Shown: one piece after another, positions 31,796-41,512 of the stretch
Layout of the letters: every line of letters begins with the position of its first letter
Numbering within the stretch: the stretch's first letter is position 1
Source of the DNA: Lunularia cruciata
Taxonomy: Eukaryota > Streptophyta > Marchantiopsida > Lunulariales > Lunulariaceae
Assembly: GCA_948567375.1 (NCBI GenBank)
Contig: OX419755.1
Location: 9,739,001 to 9,803,000 of the forward strand
Length of the DNA stretch: 64,000 bases
Reading direction: 5' to 3'
Made by a program: the position numbers and the translations under genes
The notes under the pieces: generated by a model
The model's database searches: none
What the model was told of the DNA's origin: nothing
Seen by the model: only the letters and a program-made list of their open reading frames with translations

Positions 31796-32304
31796 AACCC
31801 ATTGTAAGGCTCACCACTCCGTTTAGCTTTCTTCCACAAATAACCCCCTTTTAAAAGGTAGTTGTATGCTTTCCACCTCAATCGTTTGTACCAAGCATCA
31901 TTCCATTCTGGTTGCTTGGTCAAGGAGCTAAGGTAACGCCCAATATCCAACCATTCTCCTTCATAGAGCTCCTTCATGAAGAACTTGGGACGCTCATACT
32001 CTCCTACTTGAGCCCTTGAAAAGAAGGTAGTACTTATAGCTTCGGTATCATCAATCATCAACTCCTCATCTTGATACTCAGCCCGGGATAACATATCTGC
32101 TACAGGATTATCCTTGCCTGCTATGTGTCAAAACTCAGGATTCAGGGATTTGATGTATGCTATCCACCTAAGCATTGCAATGTCCGGGGTATTACAATTT
32201 GTAATCATCCCTAATAGTGGTAAACAATCCGTCTCCACTATAACCGGTGCACCAATCAAGTAGTCCTTCTCAGATTTCATCGCTGTAACCACTCCCCATA
32301 GCTC
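31765..32304 (-). pseudogene. RNase H (C-terminal part) and linker of element D
   Basis: The frame over 32094-31765 starts MLSRAEYQDEELMIDDTEAI, the usual end of RNase H and the start of the tether to the integrase, with DAWYKRLRWKAYNYLLKGGY. Between 32304 and 32095 the RNase H middle is present with stops. The frame overlaps the integrase frame by 31 bp. Confidence 0.75.
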
Positions 32305-33261
32305 TCATTTAACCTGAGGGTAGACTCTTTGGCATTCACTCAGGACCTTTGCCCCAAAATGTACAGCGTATCGGTTCCCCTCTTCATCATCTTGCCCTAC
32401 CGCCCAACCGATAGCTATGGGACTAGTATCAACCGTGAGTATTACGGGCTTGTTGTTCTCATAGCTGATCCTTTGAAGTATAGGTGGAGAGGACAGCAAC
32501 TGTTTCAGCTTCCAAGCCGCTTCTATGTGTCTTTCCTCGCACCTAAACTTTTGACCTTTCCATAACAAACCATAGAGAGGATCAGCTTCATGGGCAAAGT
32601 GCGGAATCCATACATGATAAAACACGCAAGCTCCCAAGAATCTACTTACTTCTGTTGGTGAGTTGCATGTGTCCTTCATTTGCTGAATTGCATTCACCTT
32701 GCTTGGATCAGGTTTGCGACCAAACCATCTACATAAATGCCCAACAATGACCACCTCTTCAACACCAAACTTGGATTTAGCACCCGATAATGTCAAATGA
32801 ACCTCCTCAAGCCGTGATAGGATCTGATCACAATTTGAAATGTGCTCAATTACAAACTTGCGGCACCCCCTCTGATCTAATACTTCATCCTTCTCTTCTT
32901 CTATACACCCTTTTATTGGAATATCATCCATAAAAGGCATTGTCTTCTCCGAAATGAAATCCCTAAGAACCTTATTCATCCCGTTCATGATATGTGCAAC
33001 AGAATTTGTTGCTCCTTGTGGCAATGTGCACATCCTCATCAATCCCAAGGGCATCCTCATTGTGGTAACATCTCTTCTCCCTTTAGCAAGTTGGAACTGG
33101 TCATACCCAGAGTGTAGATCTCCCAACAAATATATTGCTCTGCCCGCAAATGCTTCCACAAATTCTCCAACAATCGGCCCTATCCTTGTGTTTATGATTG
33201 TCACTCGATTCACCGGTTGCATGTCTTGAATGAACCTCAATGCTCTATTCTTCTTAGGCAC
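32305..33261 (-). CDS. RT and RNase H (start) of element D, 318-residue open frame
   Basis: LRFIQDMQPVNRVTI (about residues 8-22), IYLLGDLHSGYDQFQL (about 43-58), MRMCTLPQGATNSVAHIMNG, and TMPFMDDIPIKGCIEEE with the RT active site FMDD. VEEVVIVGHLCRWFGRKPDP follows and VILTVDTSPIAIGWAVGQ opens RNase H. The frame begins after a stop just downstream of the linker (33268), so the fingers start in the previous frame. This RT type is distinct from those of A, B, C and F. Confidence 0.87.
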   Translation of the reverse strand: MPKKNRALRFIQDMQPVNRVTIINTRIGPIVGEFVEAFAGRAIYLLGDLHSGYDQFQLAKGRRDVTTMRMPLGLMRMCTLPQGATNSVAHIMNGMNKVLRDFISEKTMPFMDDIPIKGCIEEEKDEVLDQRGCRKFVIEHISNCDQILSRLEEVHLTLSGAKSKFGVEEVVIVGHLCRWFGRKPDPSKVNAIQQMKDTCNSPTEVSRFLGACVFYHVWIPHFAHEADPLYGLLWKGQKFRCEERHIEAAWKLKQLLSSPPILQRISYENNKPVILTVDTSPIAIGWAVGQDDEEGNRYAVHFGAKVLSECQRVYPQVK

Positions 33262-33267
33262 TATAAA

Positions 33268-34436
33268 CTAACGACTAGAATAAGGTGCAAATGATGGCTC
33301 TAGGATCTTTGCATTAGTTTTCTCCTTCAAGAGATCCATCAGTTTTGGCATGTAGGCTCTAGGTACCGGAATGGGTCTCAAGTCCCAAAGTGCATGTGGA
33401 ACCGTGAAAATGATCATTGGAGCCACCACACTTGGATCTACACACCCAATTTCAGAAAGCTTAAAGGAAAAAGCTTTTCCATGCTGACTCAACATTTCCC
33501 GAAACCTTTTCTCCTCCGTTGGTAGAAGAAAATCTGGTGAACCAACCGCAAACTCCTTGAGTGTAGCTTCGATGAACTTGTGACCTATTTGAGTTGGATC
33601 CCTTAAGCTCTTTTGCTTCTGAGCAAGTTTTACATGCTGATCAGAGTCACTTGGAAGAGGTTCAGCCACAACCCTGACCTTTTTCTCCACACTCTTGTAT
33701 GTGGTTTCCACCCTAGCCTCAGAACCAAAAACGACTCTATCGCTGAATAGAGGTCCCTTGAATGTATTTCCACCACCTGATCCTCATGCTTGTGCTTAGG
33801 CTCCATCCCCTCAAGATCTCCTAGAGGATCCTCCATCCCTATCTCCATGTACATCCCTGATATGGTGTCATTGTCATCAATCAACCCCTCTCTTTTTAGC
33901 TCTTTTTCTTGTTCTTGCACAACTTTCCGCTCCCATTTTGTGTAAATCGACAAGTTGTGTGTACACACTAAACCCACTCCAGGAAAATCTCATCACTCAT
34001 GTACATAAAGTACTTCCCCTTGGAAGCAAGAGCACCTTCCTTGATGTACCACCATATTCTCGCCCAATAGTGGTTCTTGGAGAAAATCCTTGAACTCCAC
34101 CGTCACTTTTGGTAGAGAACCACTCCTCAAGTAATCACGGTTGCGCTCATGGTTTGTAGGTACAGTGATGAATTGCACCACTTTCTTACCATCTTGGCTT
34201 CTGATCCAAGCATAGGCAAGACCATCATCAAGAACTTTGGTCTCCATCGTCCCCACCGTAATGAACGGTTGCCCAAGGATCACCGGGTATGATGTAGTCT
34301 CTTGAACAAAGAAATTTTGTTCAGTGACTACATCTCCAACCTTCACCCTCACATTTGGGCAGGCACCATAGAGCTCTCCCGTGGTGTTGTTTGCTGCCCT
34401 AATCAGCCAACCATGCTCTATATCAATCAACCATTT
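33268..34436 (-). pseudogene. Protease-like region and pre-RT linker of element D
   Basis: From the G insertion leftward: KWLIDIEHGWLIRAANNTTG (about 34436-34370), YGACPNVRVKVGDVVTEQNF and SYPVILGQPFIT (about 34300-34250), which resemble the flap and C-terminal part of an aspartic protease. No D-[ST]-G is visible; it should lie just upstream, where G is inserted. The segment 33977-33630 is a linker, and 33711-33268 reads VDPSVVAPMIIFTVPHALWD and a pre-RT region. Frameshifts occur near 33990 and 33640. Confidence 0.7.
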
Positions 34437-36408
34437 CTCTCTCTCTCGGAGTTGAAGAGTTTCAAGAAAAACAGAGGCAGACAGTGGGGTTTTTGGGAAG
34501 TGGCAAAGGACCTGAAGGAGTGAGTTTTGGTCAGTGGGAGTTTGGAGAAAGATCAGGAGGGCTGAGTGTGGATTTTCAAAAATTGGCAGGGGAACTTTGG
34601 AGGAAAAATGTTTCTCAAGACATGGGGTTGGACGGTGAGAAGTTTTGGGGAGAACAGAGGCTGACAATAGGGGGTTTCGGGAGATGTCTGGCTGAGGACA
34701 GAGGGCAATAAGAAGATTTTCAAGTTAGGAAGGTTGGCCTGGACAGGAACTAAGGAGAAAGGTTTTGGGAGTTGTCTGGCTGAGAGGAGAGGGGAGTAAG
34801 GAGGATTTCAAGTTAGAGATCGTGTGGCTGGATAGGAAAGAACTAGGATAGAAAATGCTATGAGAGAAGAATTTTGCAGGTATGCCTTGAGGTGCAAGGC
34901 AAGAGAGGATTTTGATAGGTATGGCTTGAGATTGTGAAGGCCAAAAAGGTGAATTTTTGAATTGCCTTGGCTGAACAGTGGGAAAGGAAAGCAGAGCTCT
35001 GCAAGAATTTTTGAAATGAGATAGGGTGTGCAGGAGAAGAGGAATTTAGAAGTGCTTTGGGTTGGACAGTGGGAGAGGGAAGCAAGGCTGTGCAAGAATT
35101 TTTGAATTGAGATAGGGTGTGCAAGAGAGGGGAATTTTTGAAGTGCTCTGGTGTAGGACAGTGGGAGAGGAAAACAAGAATGTACATGAATTTCTGAATT
35201 GAGATAGGGCGTGCATGAGAGGGGAAAGTTTTGAAGTGCTTTGTGTAGGAAAGTGGGAGAGGAAAGCAGGGCTGTGCAAGAATTTTTGAAGTGAGTTGAG
35301 GTGGCAGTGGACAGGGGAAGGTATCTTCACAAAGGGATTGTAGGGTTTTGATAGTACAGGGGCAAGGATATTTTCTCGAGTGTAAAGCCTTATGAGACTT
35401 GGCTGAAGGAGTTGAATTTCGCAAAGAAAGGATTGGACTAGAGTGAAGTTTTGGAGAGTTGGCCTGCTGAGGAGAGAAGAGGATCTTCAAGGGCTTTTGC
35501 CCTGAGCAGTGAGAGGTAAAAGGAGATTTTTGAAGGGTTTTTCCTAAGCAGTGAGAGGAACTGGAGTGAAAATTTGGAGTTGCTCTGCTGGAGAGGTGAC
35601 AAGAGAGGAAGGAAGTTTCAAAAGAAATCTGCTGGCTGAGCATGGCAAGAGAGTGAGGAGAGAAATGCCAGAGGTGATATCAATACAAATTTGCAATGAC
35701 AGGAGGGGAGAATCACAAAAGGGGATCTGCCAAACAACAATCTTGGATGCAGACATGAAGCTAAATGCTGTAAGGGATAGGAGTTAGGACCTGGATGTTT
35801 CCTATTCTGTATATGCTTGATTAGACAATGTGCTTGATGCAAAACTATTCAGTCCGAGTTTTGATCATCATGAAGAATTTATGAATTTTGGAGAACTCGA
35901 TGCGGTGATGGAAGTGACATTCCTTGTGAATGAATGTGTATGTAAACAGAAAAGTGAACAGTGATAAGAAAATAATGGAAACTTGGCACTCCAGTTGGGT
36001 CCACGGAAGTGAGTCAGGTCTTTGGACAAAGTCCCGGGGTAGAATCAGTTGCATGACCTGTGGACTAGTCCACAAATCCCACCAAGTTTGTGCTTTGGGC
36101 CAAGCCTGACTGTCACAGCAACAACCCCACCCACCTAAGAATAAAAAACTAAGAAAGGAGTTTGGAATGACAGATCAGGAATAGTAGCCAAAGAACAAGC
36201 AAGAAAATTTAACCTAAAGCCTATCCAAGTATTCATTGAAAAGGATTTGCACCCGGAATAGTGACAGACAATCTCCCAAGAGAAATTGTTGTCATAAATC
36301 CAGAGAAGAGAACCAATGCCAGACTATGGAAGAACTGCCTAGTCCATGACAAACAAGACAGCCTAAGCACATGCAGCTAGGTGCTCGGCGCAATCTCGAG
36401 ACCTTACA
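34437..36408 (-). repeat. Insert G in element D: unclassified repeat with internal ~115 bp tandem units
   Basis: This block interrupts the gag-protease region of D. On the minus strand it begins TGTAAGGTCTCGAG at 36408 and ends in a CT-rich run near 34440. The flanks ATTCT (36409) and TTTCT (34434) are close to a target duplication. About 34960-35330 holds three to four imperfect units, each roughly 115 bp, with the landmarks GAATTTTTGAA, GTGGGAGAGGAAA and CTGTGCAAGAA. A minus-strand open frame (35643-34858, 261 residues) spans the units and is rich in Ser, Pro, His and Phe. I cannot assign a class; a solo LTR or a non-autonomous LTR element is possible. Confidence 0.5.
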
Positions 36409-38156
36409 ATTCTTGCGACACCGCTTGCACTTGATGGTGTCTATGATCACATCATGAAACTCTTTCTTGGCAATCCCAAGGATCTCACAAAGAGTGAACT
36501 CCACCTTAGCGTTGAGTACTCTCTCTTCTAGTACTCCTTTGTAGCCGCTTCAATATCCAATTGAAGCTTGTAAGTTGGCAGGTTACCCTTTTCCTTCCCC
36601 TTTCCCTTCCCTGATTTTTCAGAATCAGAAGGTAAGATATCCTCCATGACCTCCTCACGTGAAGGTACCACTCCTTGTTGTTGGGGAGCATTCTCTTGAC
36701 GGAGTCTATCTCCTCTCAATTGTTGCTTTTGAGATGATCTCTCATCCCCAAGCTCTACTTCTTCTCTCCTTTGTTTCTCTTCAAGGAGAGCTTCATGTTG
36801 GTTTCTAGCCATATAGGCACGCATTGACATGGTATCCACTGGATCAGCCCATTGAGTGGCTTGCCTGATTTCAGTAGCAACTCGTAGCAGTTCTCCTGTT
36901 GCGGTGTTTCCCTTCTCCATTGTATGTAGAGCATTGCTCCACATGCTTCCTGTATCTACATGCATCAGAAATGTTTCCTCACCACTTCCTACTACCTCTA
37001 TCCCATAGGTAGCAGCCTCCATTGATGTAGTAGCTTTTAGTGACAAGAAATCATCCAACAACTTCCGCATTCCTCCCTTCTCGAAGTTGGTTTTTAGGAT
37101 TTCCCCGGTCTCTTCAACGCAATCTTCCCATCTTTCCAGAAAACCATTCCTTGCTGAATAGTATCAGCAAAGTCACCACATTCCTTCCTGGTGTGTTCAG
37201 TTCCATCACACCAAATGCACCTTTGTACATACCCTTGCTTTGTTCCCGTTCTGGTTTCAGAACCGCTTCCTTTCTCCTCCAACCTTGCCAATTTGATTTA
37301 GAGATCTCTCATTCCTTTCACTAAATCATCAATGGTTGTCTTTGGTAATGGAGCAGTGGCAATTGGTTTAGGAACAGTTGGCGCTATGGAAATAGGCACC
37401 ACTGGCTGTCACAGAGCCCTTGCAACCACCGGTGGTATTGCTTCTGATCTTACTACCACCTTTCTCTTATGCTATTCTTGCTTGGCAAGAATATTCACGG
37501 CTTCCAAGACCTTCTTCCAATCAGATGTCAATCCACTATCCTCAGACCCATCCTCCAACAAGACCTTCAACTCCCTTTGTAGCTCACTGTTTGCTGATTG
37601 AAGGAACAGCTCCACCTTATCACTCTCGAGCGTGAGTTTCTCCATTCGAGACAATAGTGAATATTGTCTCTCAAACTCCCAAAAAGCTCAATTGCACTCA
37701 ACCCCTTGGCAGCCTTGTTCACCCACTCCATGAATGACTTCTTGGTTACCCTATCTGCATCTTCCAAGCAGTACTCCTCCTTCAAATGAAGAGAAAATCT
37801 CTCCCAATTGTCTCCATGAGCTTGAATAATCTCCCTCACATGTACACGGAGCTCCGGGATAACTGCAAGCTCAAATGTGCGGATCATTTCTTGTTTAGGA
37901 ACCTTGTTGAGCTCCATTTCCCTTGATTAATACTTCAGGTACTTGGAGATGTTCCTCCCATCAAACTGATCCAACATCCCCACAACCGATTGCAAGGCTT
38001 TAGTAGCTAATGCCTCCTTCTGTTCCACACTTTGTTGTTGTTGCATATATAATGCAAACGCTTAGAACATTTGTACTATAGCCGAATCAAGTTGTAATGT
38101 GGGTGCTCTCCTGAGCTACTAGCACCCAAATCCCTTATGCTCTTGTTTGATTGCCT
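36409..38156 (-). pseudogene. Gag of element D
   Basis: Starts near 38156 (MERQSNKSIRDLGASSSGEH) in broken frames. It includes LDQFDGRNISKYLKY at about 37980-37930, ELNKVPKQEMIRTFELAV (37914 on) and SFMEWVNKAAKGLSAIELF, typical gag capsid sequence. A zinc knuckle CIWCDGTEHTRKEC (CX2CX4HX4C) lies at about 37220-37178. A Gln/Glu/Arg-rich spacer (37070-36528) follows, then EFTLCEILGIAKKEFHDVII (about 36500-36440), where insert G begins. At least four frame breaks. Confidence 0.8.
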
Positions 38157-38226
38157 TTCCATGTTTGCCAATAACCTCCTTCCGAACTCTTCACCCCAAA
38201 AGTTTCACGTCGAGTTTACCAACTAT
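38157..38226 (-). other. Leader and primer-site region of element D
   Basis: Immediately after the 5' LTR the minus strand reads ATAGTTGGTAAACTCGACG. It is in the position of the primer site but I cannot match it to a particular tRNA. Confidence 0.4.
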
Positions 38227-38828
38227 TGTACTTTTCTTTTCTCTCTCTTGGAACACACAAGGTGCCTAGCTGTGGAGACTACAGATCAGAGGCTAGAGGA
38301 AAACCTATTATGACTTGACTGAACACACATGTGACCCTAATGCCACAACTCTCCTTTCTCATAACTAATATTCTTGCTATCGGAAAGGGTAGTATCGGGC
38401 AACCTGACCTATCATCACAACACGTACTCCTAGTCTACAGGTCATCACTTCCAGCATAACCAAGGAGAAATACACAACACTTGTGGCACTCACATTTTTT
38501 TTCTATGTTTATTAGTGTTTAAGAGAAGAAGTAAGCATAGGAAGTCAAATTGCGGATGAAGAATGGACGGAAGTAACTTTGGAGGACATCCGAAGAAGGC
38601 GACATTGGATCTAATGAAGGAGGTACTCGGAAAAGGAGTACGACGGAAAAAGTCCGAAGAGCACCATTTGAGTTGAAAGACGCAGAAGATATGAAGACCG
38701 TTTAACAACCTTGGTATGTGGCAAGAAAGTACATTTCAAGAAACGGCGGAGGTAGAAGAAGCATGTCTTGACAGTGACCGGGATTTGCACACAAAAGAGA
38801 GAAAGTTGAAGTTGAAATTGACTAAAGA

Positions 38829-41390
38829 ATGACTGCAATTTGGGGTAATATAAGATTGCAATTGCGCAGGGACAAGTTGAATGTGCCAAGTAAATTTCCA
38901 ATCCCTTTGAGTAGTTGTCCTACAGTAATGCGTGTCTGTAAGCCCATTGAGAGTGAAATTTTCCAAAATCCCAAGGGAGTTAAAGTGTCTCGTCCAGGAG
39001 AGGGTATCATCTTCCAGCATCGTAGAACGAGAGAACATATTATGGCAAAGAAGGTGTCCAATGCGCTGGTGGTGCGAAGTTTTGCCATTCAAAGATTAGA
39101 TGTAGTAGCTAGAATTGAAGTCTTGATTAGACTTTGTATTACTTTCTTAGCATGGAACTGGAATTTCAGTTTCCCGGGAGTGATGGCAGAAATCACTACC
39201 AATAATTGTGAGGAGAGTCCCGAGGTGGAAGGAAAGAGAGGCAATCCGGCTCAATGGACTGAGTCGGATTAGAGGTTAGTATTGGGGAGAGAAGCAGAGA
39301 GCCGACGGGGATCACCTTCTATTGGAAGTGTGATGCTGCAAAGGAGACGGCAGAGATTTGCAACTCATTTTTTGCTCCAAGAATGATGAATGGATACAAG
39401 GTGGAGTCCTATCGGGATCCAATTTGAAGAAGCATTGTGGGGGCAATGATGGCCATGTTCAAGCCAGAATGAACCACCTATGTGAACATGCAGCAAGCCA
39501 TCTTCTTCCACCAAATGTTTGCAGGAGTTCCAATGAATTGGGCAAAGTGCTTCCACCACCAAACAAGGCAAATGGTGATTAATTGTCAAATGGGCTCTCC
39601 ATCGCATTATTTTGCACCGTTCACAACACATTTCTACTTCGGGTTGAACCTGCTGACAAAAGAGGAGCGTTATTGTATGGTGTCTCACGTTCATCCAGAC
39701 TTACGATGGGAAGTAGACGAGGAAGAGCGTTAGTAGATGTTGCATCTGCGAGCCAATGATGAGTATTTCTTGAAGACTAGACAGTGGAAGGTCAAAGAAA
39801 TCACCAATCCAAAGACAAAGAAACACGGCAAACCTGAAGAAGCAAAGTTGCCTCCCACTCAAAGAAAGACTCGACGGCTGATTATGAAGAATACAAAGAT
39901 GGTGAGAGATGCATCATCGGGATCAGAGTCTGAGGAAAAAACCAAGTTGCAAGAGGAGGAATCCAAAGAAGAGGAGCTCACCTTAAAAAGTGAGGAGTCC
40001 GGAAGCAATAGCGACGGGGGAGCCAGAAGTTCAACAATCGGTGGCAGTTAGTGAAGCTTGTCAGGCGATGGTGGTGAACAAGCCGAGGCTAGAGGAGAAG
40101 GAGGAGTATCCAGTGGGGCCGAGTTCAATAGGCAAAGACAAAGAAGGTACCGAAATGATGTCTTTGAAAATACAAAGATCGCGACTTCGGATGAAGGAGC
40201 CAATGACGAAGGTGAAGACTCAAGACAAAGACGGCGATGAAGAGGAAGAGAACTTCGATGGGATATCGTATTTGACAAAGGTGGTCACACCATTGCTGGA
40301 GCTACTGAAGGATCATCGAAAGGTAATTCCCCAAGATCGTAGGAAGGGGATGAATGAGTTGCAGGTGGTGATGCATTTGTTGAGGGAAGTGAAGGGGTTG
40401 CAGGAGCAACAAGTCCGAAGATGTGAAGAAGTGGAAGAACTTTGGAGGGAGGAAGGCTTGACAAAGAAGACTCTTACAATGTTACAAGAAAGCTACGATG
40501 TAAAAGAGAAAGAATTGCAGAGGTGAGCCGGAGAATTAACAGAACAGGCAATGTGGTTGAGCAAGATGAAGGAGGAAGTGAGTGATGTGCACATCGAGAA
40601 TGTCCATTTGAAGGCAATGACCATCATAATGGAGCAGAAGTTGGATAGTTTGAAGAAGAGTGCAGCGGCAAAGGATCAAGCATGGCAGAGAGAGTTAGCA
40701 GCCAGGCAAGAAGAAGAGGAATGATTACAAGAACTTGTCAGGAGCACGGAAATGCAGAGCACGCAATATGCAAAAGAGAAGAAGATGCTCATTGCGGAGT
40801 ACGAAGACGAGTGGAAGATGTATCGTGAGGAGTTGAAGGTAGAACGTTCTCAAGGATATGCATCGAAATCAGTGGGAGAAGTTGCAGGGAAGTTGAGAGT
40901 ACTTCTAAGCACGGAGGCTGAAGGGAGATTGGAAGAAGCCCGCCTACATGAGTTGAAGTTACTTGTGCATGAAACTCGGAAGAGAAAAGCCAAGGATGTG
41001 GATATGAACACCTTGTTGATTTGATTGAGAGAGCGTGTAGATCGGAAGATGTTAGAAGTAGAGAATAATGTTAGTCTTTGGTTAGATTTAGTCAATTCAG
41101 AGTTAGAGAAAATTGGGAATGGTGTGACAGTGGAGTAGAAACCCGATGTTGCATAAGTAGGAATTCAAGTGTCATCGGACTTGATAATTGACACATTAGA
41201 GAAGAGTGGGTCAAGAGATAGAGAGCAAGATAAGTCACTCCTTAGTGCAATTGTAGTTCCTAGTGTAGAAGTCATAGAATTATTGAAGGAATTGGTAGAA
41301 TTAGCTATACCCGGAGAAGGAGAAGTAGTAGGAAAATCATTGGGTTTGGAAGCCGATTATGAGGTAGACATCGGATTGGGATAAGTATCA
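38829..41390 (+). pseudogene. U3 coding region in the solo C-family LTR
   Basis: Conserved N-terminal part: MTAIWGNIRLQLRRDKLNVP at 38829, IARIEVLIRLCITFLAWNWN-like at about 39110-39165, KRGNPAQWTESD at about 39235-39270 followed by a TAG, then QAIFFHQMFAGVPMNWAKCF (39493-39552) and YFAPFTTHFYFGLNLLTKEE (about 39607-39666). The acidic middle part (39737-40051) has SGSESEEKTKLQEEES. The coiled-coil part runs 40190-41024 (EELWREEGLTKKTLTMLQES, EAEGRLEEARLHELKLLVHE). The end at about 41384 reads YEVDIGLG, matching the end of the element C copy. Only a few stops and shifts break it, so it is the most complete copy beside the one at 8006-10500. Confidence 0.72.
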
Positions 41391-41502
41391 ATTTTGAGAT
41401 AAGAACAGGCAATACGAAGAGATAGATTGTCAGTTGGGATCTGCAGGTAGGAAGAGATGTTAGGAAGTGGTGCATAGGTAGGAAGAAACAGCCATTTGCT
41501 TC

Positions 41503-41512
41503 AATATTTAAG
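41503..41512 (+). promoter_or_regulatory. TATA-like box of the C-family LTR
   Basis: AATATTTAAG here, CTATTTAAG near 47990 and CTATTTAAA at 61276-61284 occupy the same place in the LTR copies, about 120 bp downstream of the end of the coding region. This puts the coding region in U3, upstream of the presumed transcription start. Promoter function is inferred. Confidence 0.45.

Noticed and set aside
34858-35643. The 261-residue minus-strand frame as a real protein gene
   Set aside because: It lies in tandem repeats with strong strand bias, which keeps frames open by chance; no start context, domain or conserved copy is seen. Kept only as part of insert G.
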